Positions 48,066 through 60,497 are shown, counted from the first letter of the stretch. The stretch is DNA of 64,000 bases from Chalara sp. BL73 (GCA_918026815.1 CAKJVC010000092.1:1178001-1242000), one strand, 5' to 3'. Notes: generated from the sequence alone by a model not told the origin. Program-made: numbers and translations.

Positions 48066-49764
48066 TCACAGAGTGTACAGCTGCTTCTGGTTTTCATCTC
48101 CTTCTGGATCCTGTTTTACAACATGTTTATTGTGAAAATAGTAGATCACCTCCTGCAAGCCAACGAGCACAAGACCACCAAGCACAACTCCAATCATGAT
48201 GGAAAGACCTCTATGGTAGAGTGGTTTGTCGCCTGCCTGGAAATATTGAGTACCATACATCAAACCAGTGATTGCTGACATGACCCACATTCTAGAACCA
48301 CATTAGCTGCTCTGTGCTTCTGATACTGTTATCTTTACTCACGCAATACTTATACTTCTCTCAGCAGGATCTGTGCAATTGAGTTGTAGCCAGGTATTAT
48401 GTACTGGATGGTACCCGATGGCGAAAGCGTTTATGGAAGTCCACAGGCTCCATTTGCTCCATTTTCCAACATGGCTACCTATAGTGCGACCAACTATCAG
48501 AGTGATTAGATAGCAGGTAATGGCAATAGCAACCGCCAGCCCACGCTTGTTGGTGCGATCACTAATAAATGCAAATGCAAAGACAACGGCAAGTGCAATG
48601 AAGGAGCCAATAGAGGCAAGTGCATTTGCAGAAGTGCGATCAAACCCAAGGGACCTGTAAATATGAGCGGCATCCCCACTAGCACATTTTAGAGACACAT
48701 ACATGATAATAGTTGGGGTGTATGTCGTTAGAGGACTCCAGGTGGAGAACACAAGGGATGTGGCAAGAAAATGAGGCCATCGCCGCCAATGAGAAACAGT
48801 TTTCCATACTTTCTTTGGAGTTATGATGATGTGCTGAGCTTTGTACTCATGCTCAGGGTAGTCTGCTGCGATGCGTTTCTGGAGGAGAATTCCCTCGTCG
48901 CTTGAGATTCTGATGAACCCTTTCCAGAATAGGGGTTTGGTGTACTCAGGCGAGCCGGGCAGGAGCAGAAGCAGCATGATCGCTACAGTCATGGTGAACA
49001 CACCCTCCACTATTATCTTCAGCAATATTTACGAACCAAGTAAGAGACGACTTACGCAAGAAGATCCATTGCCAACCAGAAATGCCATGTCGTCCATCTA
49101 ATTTCAATATTCCAGAAGCAAGAAGCGGACTGAGGGCATTGCCTCCAAACATCCCGAAAAAGAATATCGCTACCCGCTTTGCGAGTTCTCGTCTTCGATA
49201 CCATGTTGATAACGTGTATATTGCACCGGGAATGTACCCTGCTTCAGCGAGACCAAGGAAGGCTCTAGAAACAAGGAATCCATTTCGGTTCTTTACAAAT
49301 ATCTGCATCGTTGCTATGAATCCGAAGACGAGTACTTGTCCAGACATGTATTTACGTGGTCCAAGCTTAAAGCGTTAGCTTATTTCCGCTTTTTAGGAGA
49401 GTGTGCTTACTCTCTGAAGTATCATGTTTGAAGGAATCTCCAAAACCACAATCCCGAGGAAAAGCATTTGATTTCCGAGATTGATGGTGCTTTGATTGAT
49501 GCCTACATCAATAGCAAAGCCGCCGGTGAGAGCGCTGGCAAGATTCATGCGATCAAGCTGGAAGACGAAAAGTCCAAGGAATAATAAAGGCAAGACTGTC
49601 AGATCTACTCTATATAGTCATTAGCTAAAAAATTGAACCCGAGGGGTCCCGTCTTACTTGCGGCGAGCGCTCAGCCCTTCTGTAGTCTCCCGAAATACAT
49701 GGTTCTGGCTCAACTCGACGCCACTTGCATTTTGTGACTTCTCGATATTCTTAAAAGAGCTCAT
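48066..49764 (-). CDS. Dal5-type MFS anion:cation symporter (first copy)
   Basis: Five exons, 49764-49658, 49609-49411, 49365-49056, 49009-48343 and 48291-48066, give 502 residues. The order is a short cytosolic N-terminus, RRKVDLTVLPLLFLGLFVFQ with LDRMNLASALTGG, GNQMLFLGIVVLEIPSNMIL, GLAEAGYIPGAIYTLSTWY, GWQWIFLLEGVFT, and NTWLQLNCTDPAERSISIAM near the end. These are signatures of the allantoate/vitamin H/anion permease branch. Substrates in this branch are small carboxylates, ureides, vitamins or sulfonates; which one is unknown. It is divergent from the flavin monooxygenase gene 529 bases away. The exon 4 end was set by phase (a junction uncertainty of about two bases exists). Confidence 0.92.
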
Positions 49765-50293
49765 TATGCCTGATCTGTCTTTGACTTCTGTCAATGCTCA
49801 AACAAAAGTTGCTAAGTGTTGTATTTTGAGTCCAGAAAGTCTCCGATTTGTATAGTAGTTGCATTGACAATTGGCCAAGCTTATTAGAAGTCTACTAAGT
49901 GTGTATACTAAACAAAGGTAGATATATGTCCGCCATGATGTCAAGTTTGGTGCTCTCGGGTATCTAAATTATCAAGGGCTGGTCTCGGCGTTGAGTCGAG
50001 AAATAGCTCGAGAGTGGGTGAAGTAAATTGATAGGAAATTCGTGTCAGGATTTGAGAAAAAATTGAGAAAGATATGGTAATGAAGACTTAGAATGCAGCC
50101 AAAGCCTTTGATTGCAGGGTTTCGGTAACCTCGATGCTCATCACGCCTTATGCCATGCATATCACGAGCTTTGACAGATCCCGAGGGGGTATGAACTTCT
50201 TCAAACCCCGAAGGTAGTCCGTAGAACTTCAGCTAAAGACTATTATTGGGATTCCGATCACAAACTCTTTTCAAAATAATTGAGACTCTCTTA
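49765..50293. promoter_or_regulatory. Bidirectional promoter region, permease and monooxygenase
   Basis: About 530 bases between two divergent starts. AT-rich near the permease. No operator-like palindrome stood out. Confidence 0.5.
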
Positions 50294-51916
50294 ATGGCAG
50301 TCAGAAAAAGGATTGGTGTTATCGGAGCCGGCCCAGCAGGAGCAATTGCAGTAGACTGCTTGGCGCAAGAACAAGCATTTTCAATCATTCGTATCTTCGA
50401 GAGGCGAGAGAAAGCAGGGGGCTGCTGGTAAGTGAACATAGGCTCCGAAGAAATCATAAAATTTCCTCAAAACTGAACTCATTTGAAATTAGGGTTCAGG
50501 ATCCTCCCACAAGGATACCAGAAGCATCTGATTTTACAGGGTTGGCAAACAGAACAGCTGATCTTCCACATCCAATTCCTAAGGACATACCTACATATAC
50601 GAGGAAATCGTCACAGAATCGCTATGCAGAAACCTCGGTATATCCGTACCTGGAAGCGAATATTGACAGCAAAGTGATGGAGTTCTCTCAAGAGCCAATC
50701 CAAGAAACAAAGTCAGAGCTGTCAATCAAGCGACATGGCCCTCAAACTCCTTTTAGGCATCATAGTACTATACAGAAGTATGTTCAAAGCCTATTAGAAA
50801 GAGAGGGCTACCAGGACATGGTAGAGTACAACACGACCGTTGAGCGAGTCGAAAAGATACCGGAAAGAGATGTCTGGAGATTAACCTTGCGAAAGGAGGG
50901 GCCAAGCGGAAGTTGGGATTATTGGTGGGTTGAGGAATTCGATGCTGTCTTGGTGGCTAACGGACATTATACTGTTCCTTATATTCCATATATTGATGGG
51001 CTTGAAGATTTCGCCAAGGCTTACCCGGGATCGGTTGAGCATTCGAAAGCGTTTCGTGGAGTGGAGAAATATAAGAACAAAGTAAGTCGGAAATCCTGAA
51101 CTTACATAATGCGCAGCAACTGAATGATGATAGCGTGTAGTAGTTGTTGGAGCGTCTGTTTCGGGGATGGATATTGCTACTGATCTCATTGGAGTGGCGA
51201 GGTCTCCGGTGCACTGCGTTGTTCGTGGCCGATGGCATCCATATTTTGGTGGCTCAGCATTCGAACATCCATTAATCACCAAACATCCAGCCATAAAAGC
51301 TGTCGAAAGTGGCAATCGCACGGTCTTTCTCGAAGACGGTACTTCCATCAATGAGGTGGATAATATAATTTTGGGCACAGGTTACAGTTGGACATTGCCT
51401 TTCTTGCCAGATGTGCCGATCCGCAACAACCGTGTCCCAGATCTGTACCTGCATGTTTTTAAGCGAGATGACCCAACATTAATATTCATTGGTGCAGTGA
51501 GTAAATCATTAGGGACCTCAAACGAGTGTATTGACAAGGGTTAGGTGGCTGCAGGTCTGACTTTCAAGGTCTATGAGTGGCAATCTGTTTTGGCTGCACG
51601 ATATCTGGCCGGTCGTATCGAGTTGCCCTCGGTTGAGGAACAAGAAAGATGGGAAAGGGATCGAGTATCCTATAAAGGCGACGGAGTCCCTTTCACCGCA
51701 TTGTATCCGGATTTCGAGGATTACTTCGAGACAGTCAGGATGCTAGCTGGTGAGCCGACAACTGAGCGGCCAGGTAGACGGCTGCCGAAATTTGACAAGA
51801 GCTGGGTTGAAAAATTTCAAGCCGGCCATAGAAAGAGAATCGATATATGGGAGAAAGGAAATGATTTAGCTCGAGCGAAATTGAAAACGGTATGTCATCC
51901 GCAGTCTCGACTGTAG
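50294..51916 (+). CDS. Flavin-containing monooxygenase (FMO-like)
   Basis: Exons 50294-50427, 50493-51081, 51134-51496 and 51545-51916 give about 485 residues. The FAD-binding GxGxxG is in IGVIGAGPAGAIAVD (residues ~7-21). An FMO-identifying-like YPGSVEHSKAFRG occurs before the NADPH site RVVVVGASVSGMDIA. The ILGTGYSWTLPFLPD stretch fits the FMO C-terminal ATGY-type region. FMOs oxidise nitrogen or sulfur atoms of small molecules with NADPH and oxygen. The last exon may continue: a GTATGT donor at 51892 would skip the TAG, so the C-terminus is uncertain. The head-to-head permease suggests the substrate is imported. Confidence 0.87.
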
Positions 51917-52462
51917 TGGTCTTGTTCGCGTTCACTGTAGGGGAGGGGAAAGGAAGACAGGTGCCGCCAATGCATTTGAAATATCTTCGGCTCAATTTAA
52001 AATTGAAGAATGGCTTGAAAAATGTCACCTTGAACTCCCAACCGTTGAAAGTATTTCATAATCAAGGTTCCAATAGCCGAAATCCTCTTACATGTAACCC
52101 CTTTTTAAGCGATCTTACAGGCTTACGTAAGCGGACTTGGGTCTAGGCATACTTTGTTGAACTCTTATCACTTTGCTTCTTGAAGCACCTTTTTCTGTTC
52201 AATTGTTGTTTGGAAGATTTTTTTGATGTTTGAGGGAATTATGGGGCTTGGCCCTAAAATTAGACGCCATGTATTTGGAGGCGTTCAACTTGTCCCGATC
52301 AAGAAAAGCCAAGGCGTGCGGCTGAGGGTGACACGGGAACGTCAACTCACCCTTCTTTCTCGTTCAAAGCCTTTTTTTGATACTGAATCGCGGTCTGGCA
52401 GGAATGGCTAGCTCTTGACCCAATCTGACTCTTTTTTATCGTGTATAGAGAGTTCAAGAAGT
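51917..52462. other. Intergenic, possible FMO 3' extension
   Basis: An open frame 51892-52146 continues after a possible FMO donor but shows no conserved motif. The rest appears to be promoter and leader of the next gene. Confidence 0.4.
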
Positions 52463-55400
52463 ATGGACTTCCTGAACAAAGCTCGGAAGAAAGCTGAGAA
52501 GGCCGTCAACGACATCGCGGCTTTAGCAGCAAATCCCGACAAGAATAGATACCAGTATCACAACCAAGGTCCATATCAATCTCAGGCGCAACAGCTTGGT
52601 TATGCTGGTGGCCCGCCTTGGGAGCAGCATCAGCAAGGCGTTCAGCAGCCTAGCCACTATGGTAGTTTCTCTAACCAGCCTCCATATCAAGGCGGTCAGT
52701 CTGTATTTCAGGCAGGACCTAATCAACAACATGTTTACCAGCCGCAGTATCAAGGACAGAATGTGCCGCCCTCTGTTCAATATCAACAATATCCAAACCA
52801 ACGTTATAGTGTTAGCTCACCACCACCACCACAACCATATCAGAATCTCGCAGCATCACCTGTTCAGTACCAACAAACACCAAATCATCGCTTTAGTGTG
52901 AGCTCTCAAACACAATCGCACCAGAATCAGGCAGCCTCAACAGTTCAATATGCACAGAACCCGAATCAGCATTATAACATTAGCCCTCCACCACAACAAC
53001 TAAACCATGGCCAACCGCAGAGCTATTTCCCGCCGCAACAAAGTCAAAATCCGCAACAGGAGGCATTTACGCCGGCGCTGTCACCTCCAGTAAGTGAATG
53101 TCAGCATGGCTTTCAAAACTTTCCATGAGATAAACTGCCTCACCACCGGTAACTGACTCTATGACAGGCTCAACCTCAATCGCCGCCAAGCCACGTGATG
53201 TCGTCACCAGCAACAACTCATCCGGCTCAAGGGTATCAGTCGTTTCCCCCAACACCATCCCAGTACTCAGAAGTTTCACCAGGAGCTTCCTCAAATCCAA
53301 ACCAGCCTCCACCTCCACCAAATCCTCAAACCCATCCTCAAAATTATATTAACCCACAGACTGTCTCTCAAGCGCCACAGTCTACTGCGTCATATCACCA
53401 TCTATCTGGATCTCAGATATCGTCTGATAATGTTCAAGCTTCACCTCTACAAACGAATCAGCATCTGCCTCATCGTCAATCAGTCTCTCAAGCGCATAAT
53501 CCGCTTCAGCAGCACCAGACATTTTCTCTGGCATCGCCTCATCCAACTTCACCGCCCCAACTTACACCCCAAATAACTTCTCCCATTTCACCACAACCTC
53601 CACAAACATTTCAAGCTGGGCCATCGCCGCCACCACAGAATTTCTCCACTCCTCCGCCCCCTCCTCAGCAACAACAAAGCTTTTCTCCTAGCCAAGTTCA
53701 CCCAGAACGTTTTACTACGCCTATTCCACCTTCTTCTCAGAATGCATTTCCAGTAGCTCGGCCAATTGAAGAACACTCTTCCATTTCTCAGCAACCCGTG
53801 CAAAGCTTTCAGGCGGTGCCTTTATCTCCCCCTCCACCTGAGCAGCAACCGCAAAGTATATATACTGCATCTCAGCAACAAATACCTGCTCTTCCGGCTC
53901 AGGCGAGCGGCCCGAGTCATTCAACGCCTCCTCCCCAGCAATTTATCCCTAATCAAGGCGACCAGCAAGTTGCTTCTAGTTTATCTCAAGCTCACGTATC
54001 AACCGTAGTTGTACCACAGCGAACAGAGAATCCTGAGACATCTCCATCTCCACCCCCGGCTTTTCCACCCGGTCCGCCAGTATCATGGCAGGACAATGAT
54101 GCTCCGCCGCCAGTCCAGATGGCCCAGCCGATGGCCTCACAGTCGACCTCAACCAATCACCAGATACCACCGCCTTCATCCGTGTCGCCCTCCCAGTCTA
54201 TGCCATACCAACCACCTAATTTGGCTAATTCGCCATCTTCGTCAATTATACTCTCCCAGGACAGTCAATACACTGCTCCTGTGCTACCTCCGCATTCGCC
54301 TCCTGCTCCACGCATGGCCTCGCCACCGGCGCCTCAAACCCTTCCACCCTCGCCACCACAAGCCAATCCTCCTCACTCTCGCCCATCTCCTGAGCTACAT
54401 CATCACAATGTTGTTCCTGGTCCTCAGTCCCAGACTCCTTCACCCCGAGCCTATCAGCGCAAACCAGTTTCTCAATCTCAATTACCAGCAGTTGCGCAAC
54501 ACGATATGCCTACTGGTATGACGAAGGCAAGCCAGACTGCGAACCAAGTTTTACCAAGTCAAGCAGATGGTGAAACTTCTCGTCAATCATCGACTGGCAT
54601 TGAATCTCAGATGTCTTCTTTATCGTTACCAGACAAGTCACCATCTAATCCGACAGTGGGTGGAGAACCTTCATCAAACCAAGCATTACGGGATACCGAC
54701 AATCAGGATCTTTATCCCCAGCCTCTCCAACCACGGAATAAAACCCCTAAGCCGCCGATCCATGAATTAGGAAGCACTGTTTTCGCAGCGGAACTACCTG
54801 GTTGCGAGGCATTTTCATCACAGCATCAGTCGCCAACGGCTACTTTTGCTGTAGAGCTTCCTGGATCTGAAACATTCCCTACTACAAACTCAAATGATCG
54901 TTCACAAGCAGCACCAGAACCTGAATCAGAACCTAAACCAGTATCAGAACCTGCGCCAGCTTTAGCGCCAGCACCAGTACCAGTACCTGAGCCTACTCCT
55001 TTGCCACCCGACACAAGCATATCTATACAGAATCAAGAGTGCATAGGAGACCAAGGCGCCTTTACCAAGTATAGTCGATTCTTCGTTCTAAAGGGTGCTG
55101 GGAGCTTCGCAGTATGCGAGCCATGTTATCGTTTCAGAGTCACTCCAAATGCTGATATAGTAGCCCACTTCACCCCATATGCTGGCGTCGAAACCCAAAT
55201 AGTCTGTAATCTGAGTTTCCCGGGTGTCCAAGCCCTCTTCTCGTCTCAATGCATACCACAGAATACTGTCCAGCCGCTAATTAACTTCTCTACTAATTTT
55301 CCGAACATCCTACCTTGTCCAGGTTCGAGCACAAGTCCTGGACCTATGCATGTTATTAAAGGTGATGTGACCCCAAGATTTGCTATCTGCATGTCATGTT

Positions 55401-56988
55401 ATGAGCTCCATATTCGGCATACTGTATTCGAAGAACATTTCCGAACGCAAACGACTGCGGGCGGGGAGGGCAATGAATGGATATGTGCTCTTTCATTGCC
55501 TTATTACAAGCGATTGCTACAGAACGAGTTCAAAAAGCCAAACATTGACTGGGTTTCCTTCGTGGAGGAAGCCCAGGGTAGGCTTCTGATGCCAGATTGT
55601 CCTGGTCCGGGAAAGCCTGTTCGGCCCATGGGAGACATTTATGTGGTCTTTACAGCCGCCGGAGGCAAGACCGGAAATATCTGCCTTGCTTGCTATTGTG
55701 ACTACGTGGCTTTTACCTCCTTGGCAAACGCATTTGTGGCGGCCCATCTCGGGGGGGATCAGATTGGGAAGATAACCTGTGATCTGGCTGGTGTCTATAC
55801 GAAGACTGCGATTGGTGTTGCCATCAAGAGAGCGGATGATCAGATTTGGAGGACTGCAGTAGGATTAGAAGGAAGGCTATCCCCTTGTGCTGGAGCACGT
55901 GGTGTGGACGAGGCCGATTTGGAGAAAGAAATGGCGGCGAGGGGGAATTTGGACCAATGGTACAGCTTTACTGAGTACCCTAACGTCGAATGCTGTCCTC
56001 GCTGCTACTATTTATATGTCTCCCTGTTTGGAGCCGCGCATCTATTCTCTCCGATCACTCGGTCGTTGGTCGCAGGCGTTATTAGAACCTGTTCATGGGC
56101 AGAATCTGCAGCTCCGGCCGACGCCTCAGTCAAAGACCACAATAATTTTGAAAACACAACAACCTATCGTGGACGCATGCTCCGTAATTGTCTCAGTTTT
56201 GCTTATCATACCGGCGATTGCGCGGATCTCCTCTCAGTTGCCCAGATCTTTAACCTCCAACCGCCTCCTTGCGCGGGCAACTTACGAGGTTTTAAGAAGA
56301 TTAGTGGGAGAAAGTTTTTCGGTCGTATCGCCGAGGAGAGAGAGAATCCGAATGATACAACAATCGTTCTGTGCCAAGAATGTCATTGGAGCATCATCGA
56401 TGAAACCCCTCTGGCCCCTCTCATGTCCAGGGATTTGACGGAGATGGCTTATGAAGCTGTGGATCAGGAGAAGGGCTTTTCTTGTCAGCCATATAGTAAG
56501 CGAGCAAAGGCAGAGCTAAGGCAGGCAGCTGAAGCAGGAAATTTGGCGCAGTTCGCAAGGTACTGGAATCAACGAGAAGAGCTACGGAAGAAGAGAGACG
56601 CATGGCAGCCAATTCTAGCTCAACAGGATGAAAGACAGAGGGCGTATAATTCAGGTTTATCACGCGATGTCCAACTGAAAGTTAATGCACAGGGTAACGC
56701 TTTAACAAGAATTGGTGGCGCGATGATTCACGAGGCCGCGATGGGGGAGACGGGTGTGAGATATGGAAATTCTGTCGTAAGTTTGAATATTCCGGCGGCG
56801 ATGGGAGATGGGGCTAATGAAACTAGGTCGGGATGAACTACTTAACTGCAGGGCGAGCAGAGGCTGAAATGGCTATGCATGTTGCAAACAATATGCAGGT
56901 AGGGCATGGAGGAGATGTCATCGCGGAGAGCAAGAGGCTTCTGCAGTTATTCAACGTGGATAACGAAGCCTTCTTAGCTGTGGAATAG
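52463..56988 (+). CDS. Giant Pro/Gln/Ser-rich protein with five cysteine modules
   Basis: Exons 52463-53089, 53168-56776 and 56827-56988 give 1465 residues. The last intron (GTAAGT to AACTAG) restores the ending GMNYLTAGRAEAEMA. The N-terminus MDFLNKARKKAEKAVNDIAA is an amphipathic basic helix. Residues ~25-820 are low complexity, dominated by Q, P, S, Y and H, with an acidic E-P/A-P repeat near 790-825. From ~833 to ~1385 five modules recur, each with an early Cys, a CxxCY (or CxxCH) pair and a late Cys: CEPCY, CMSCYELH, CLACYCDYV, CPRCYYLYV and CQECHWSII. They could each bind a zinc ion. No catalytic motif is seen. I do not recognise a named family. Confidence 0.85.
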
Positions 56989-57188
56989 TGCTCTCCACGA
57001 CTGTATTATGAAATTTGGATTCTGATGTATTTAGCGTAGTTGAGTATTAAATAAAGACAAAATAAGCTGCTCTAACGTTAAGCTACAAGATAACATTAAA
57101 TGTTAGATCTGCTTTCCTTCCCAGATGTAGAATGCTTGCTTGCGTACAATATACTCTCTATATCCATACCCCAAGTCCATCGATCACA

Positions 57189-57790
57189 CTACGCAGATCC
57201 ACAAGTAGCAGTAGGTCCAGGCGGCGTGGTAACGAATGTAAGAGTAGAATACCAGGTATTTGTAATTGTATAAACGGTCGAATACGTGAGGGTAGACTTC
57301 GAAGTGATGGGTGTCGGTGTTGGTTCAGGGATTCCCCAGTTCTTCTCCACGCAGTAGGAGTATCCTTCTCTTAGAGCGCACTCAGCCCCCAGTGATGGGT
57401 TCTGGATTTGTTAGTTATGTGCTTATAGAGGTTCCAGGGTGAATTCAAGCTTCTCGACCTATGTGAAGAAGCGGCGGTGTTGGGCGAGGGGGCAGGGAAG
57501 GGGTGGCTTACCCAGCACTGAAATTGCTCGAGGGTAAGCAAATAATAAAGGTCAGAGATTATGGAGGCACATGTTTCTCCTGTAAGTTGTTGGACTTAGC
57601 GTTGAGCCTCAAAGGGAAATGGGCTAAGGGTGATTTTACCGCCCGTAGGGTTCACCCAGTATGTACAGTCTTTGATTGTGCTTGGGTCAACGGTGCCAGT
57701 GGGAGAGTCCGTTGGAGAGGTCGCCCGACGCACATTTTCTGCGTATGCGACGGAACTCGCGAGGAGGAGTGTAATTCTAGAAAAAAGCAT
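57189..57790 (-). CDS. Secreted LysM-domain protein (effector-like)
   Basis: Exons 57790-57640, 57579-57512 and 57401-57189 give 143 residues. The signal peptide is MLFSRITLLLASSVAYA, with likely cleavage after AYA. A Thr/Ser/Pro stretch follows, then one LysM-like domain split by two introns: DCTYWVNPTGGETCASIISD, LLTLEQFQCWNPSLG and AECALREGYSYCV. The cysteine spacing (C, C, C, C, C) and the WNP motif match fungal LysM proteins. The C-terminal tail is Thr/Pro/Ser-rich, likely O-glycosylated. Such proteins bind chitin oligomers outside the cell and in some plant-associated fungi hide chitin from host receptors. The role here is inferred. Confidence 0.85.
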
Positions 57791-58656
57791 GTTGACTTTG
57801 GCAAGCTGGTAATTACAATTACAACAATAAAAGAACGAAAATTTCGTGAATGGATGACTGGTATTATATACCCCAAATGTTTTCGAAAGGCAGTAAGATC
57901 CAAATATGCTCACAGAGGAAGCTCCTTCCCTTATATGTCTTCTTAAAATGTGAAGCTAGCGATTCTATATTCTTCGTGCTATGTTGCAGGTATTCGCTCC
58001 ATGTAATTGGCAGGTTTCTCGATGGCGCAGGCTGAAGCCCTTGATCTGGTGAGGCTGACAAGAACCGTGCCGCAGGCGAACAGCGACCAGCTCGTCTAGA
58101 TCAGAATCTCATTTTATACGAGGAATTCGGATCATGCGAACGGAAGAGGGCTTCACGTACAATATGCATCTTCTTGTATGCTAAAGGCAAAGGCTGAAAG
58201 AGGGGCAATATCATATTTCTACCTACACCGAGTAGGCATCAGGGTGACAATGGGCGTGAAGCTATGAAGGTGACTGTATACGTGAACTCATCTCCACCGA
58301 CTTTAGTGCTCCATTCATTTGTCTATTTGTCTTTAATAGAGCCTCTCCCCCCGAAATATACAAATACATGTGTACGACATGACATAAGGACCATCGTCGG
58401 AAATAAAGTAATAAAATATGACTTTTGACTTAAAACATATATAATAATTAGAATATCGTAAATAAAAATGGATTATTAATGTCACGCGAGCACTCTGTAG
58501 CAGCCGTACAATACAGTGCTCTATTCACTAGGAGATTAAACAAGAGATACGCCTACAAAAGTTGGGTATGTATGTATGCTATAATATCACGTGATTGCAT
58601 GGCCAAGCCACGTGCGTGACATTTACTACATAAATTGTCTTTCTAATAATGGAATC
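57791..58656. other. Intergenic, nothing coding seen
   Basis: Upstream region of the LysM gene, then very AT-rich sequence around 58370-58480 and a CACGTG near 58609. Confidence 0.55.
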
Positions 58657-59640
58657 CTAAGCTAACCCCAGTTCTCTACAAAACGCATCTGTGCTAGGCA
58701 CCCGACCTAAAGAGTCCGACAACACCTTCATTTCATCCTGGCTACCACCTTTCTCCAAGATCATGCGCCTGTAGCGAAGACCCTCAGAAACGTTCATTGG
58801 ATCAGATTTAAAGACGGTGTAAAACATATCCAGTGCGTAAACCTGAGAACTATAAGGAATTGTAAGGGAGAGTTTCGAATGAGGACAATTCAAGGATGAA
58901 CATATCACGGATGCCCGTAGTAACCCGCATCATAATCCCTAGGCAGATGTGGAAACGCTGCTTCTGTCAGAAATATGGTCTATTGCACAGGGAATCAATT
59001 AGAGGATCTGCGAAGGTATCACGGTGATGGAATTACAGGCTTGTTGGAGCGTTACGTGGTGATGATATTATCTACAACGCAGAGCAGTAAATGAGGGGAA
59101 GACATGCTCTAGCTCCTTGGCCTACTTACGTAAGCCGATTCCTGACAGCTTCACCGTGTCCCCACTCGTGACCCTGTCCCAATGATCCAAGCCCTTCAAT
59201 TTTCATGATGTCTTTCCGAAGTGTATTCCACATTTTTCTGAGATATTCATCTTCTCGGTAGCTTCACAAGAATCGGGCTGATGGATTGTCATATCGAAAT
59301 ACCAACATAAGGCTGACGTAGATAGAAAATAGCATTATTGACCTGCCTGGTTTGAATCAAATTCTTAATCATTACATCAGGAATATTTTCCGGCATCTTT
59401 CTAATTTTGGTGTCCTCGTCAACGACTTCCCCCTTCCAGACTTGGACGTATTCTGGCAACAAGCTTGAGTAAAGCTGACTGAGTGCTTTTAGTGATATTG
59501 CTGTCCAGCACCAATTTTGAGCATTTGGCTAGGTGCTTCGCAAAAGCCCTGGACGGTCATTGTGCCATGGCATCTCGCGTGCTTTGTCTTCGCAACGAGG
59601 TCGTGGATACCATGTCCAAACTCATGGAATGACATCCAGA
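58657..59640 (-). pseudogene. 5'-truncated, frameshifted M3 metallo-oligopeptidase (thimet/saccharolysin-like)
   Basis: Only the C-terminal half is present. Reading leftwards from 59640: SFHEFGHGIHDLV (zinc site HExxH, first two His and catalytic Glu), QGFCEAPSQML, then a one-base frameshift at about 59513-59520. In the new frame NWCWTAISLKALSQL and KMPENIPDVMIKNLI follow. Next come LRKDIMKIEGLG with GQGHEWGHGEA, then DYDAGYYG, and after a short intron SQVYALDMFYTVF, RYRRMILEKGGSQDE and CRELGLA. The remaining motifs are well preserved, so decay is recent. The N-terminal ~400 residues are absent; the sequence beyond 59640 is unrelated. The intact family degrades small peptides in the cytosol. 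Confidence 0.8.
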
Positions 59641-60010
59641 CTTAATTTATGCTTTAATAGCCTAGGTTTAATAGACTAGGTTTGTTGGCTGTTGGCTTGG
59701 AAAAATTGCAAACTAATGCTGTCGCTGGGTAACTTCGTTGTCCATCTGCCTTTTAAAAACCCTACTTCAACAACTTTATTCACCCCTGGCAGAGGCTCGA
59801 CCCGATATCTATTAAGATTTAAAAAGCGCTTAGGTACTTTAGCTGTACGGCGTGTACTACAGCGCATACAACCCTACACTTCAAATTATTCTGCCAGTGT
59901 GAACGCCATAAAGAAAAAAGATAATCCACGTCGACCTTTTAACCCCTTCGTTGCCAATTGATTGTCACCCTATTCGTTTTTAATACGTTCAACTTTAGGT
60001 TACCTCTTAT
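59641..60010. other. Unassigned segment replacing the missing peptidase 5' half
   Basis: Homology to the peptidase stops abruptly near 59640. A plus-strand open frame continues to about 59961 with a basic, Arg/Lys-rich end (RRVLQRIQPYTS), but it has no ATG start and no domain I recognise. It could be a mobile-element or rearrangement fragment. Confidence 0.35.
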
Positions 60011-60049
60011 ACTATATTGCAACACGGATCGCCCGTGCTCGAAAGGACA

Positions 60050-60305
60050 TGGATCTTAACAATTTATTTCCGTTATTTGGAGACATTCTATTTCTTCTAT
60101 TTCCTTTCGCACCATGTTCAAGAAGAAGCAGAATCCAATAGAAGTTCTGCCTTTGTATTTTCACTCCGTACTGCATGAAATAATGCTGTGCGGCCAAAGC
60201 AGTCTTTCATGCTTGGACCACCTTCTTTCAGCAAGAGTTTGATAACACTTTCGCTTCTAATTTCTACTGCGAGATACAATGGATTCTGTCTGTCCATTGT
60301 GTCTT
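60050..60305 (-). pseudogene. Ankyrin-repeat protein relic
   Basis: The minus strand of about 60300-60123 reads NPLYLAVEIRSESVIKLLLKE, GGPSMKDCFGRTALFHAV, then RSENTKAELLLDSASS and a stop, about two ankyrin repeats with the TALFHAV and VIKLLL signatures. Stops flank it on both sides and no start or splice context is visible. It is probably a fragment of an NLR- or ankyrin-type gene, common in dynamic fungal regions. Confidence 0.6.
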
Positions 60306-60497
60306 ATTTCCTGAAGTCGGCCACTGGTGCAATTACTACATGGCAAAACAGCGCCGTGCGAACTGAAAGTAAAAGAACATCAAATTAAATTCTTCGGCAA
60401 TACTCAGATATCTTACCATAACTAGTCTTACTCTTCGATATTCTCTCCCAAATTTCAAGCTATATCGTCACCCCGTTTCTGTTCAACTTTATACATT

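Noticed and set aside
52560..53090. CRISPR-like or minisatellite repeats
   Set aside because: The repetition reflects codons for Gln, Tyr and Pro in a reading frame, without constant spacers; CRISPR is not expected in a fungus.
53588..54521. Long open frames on both strands inside the Pro/Gln-rich gene
   Set aside because: They are out-of-frame or antisense readings of low-complexity CAA/CCA-rich coding DNA and show the same repetitive composition.
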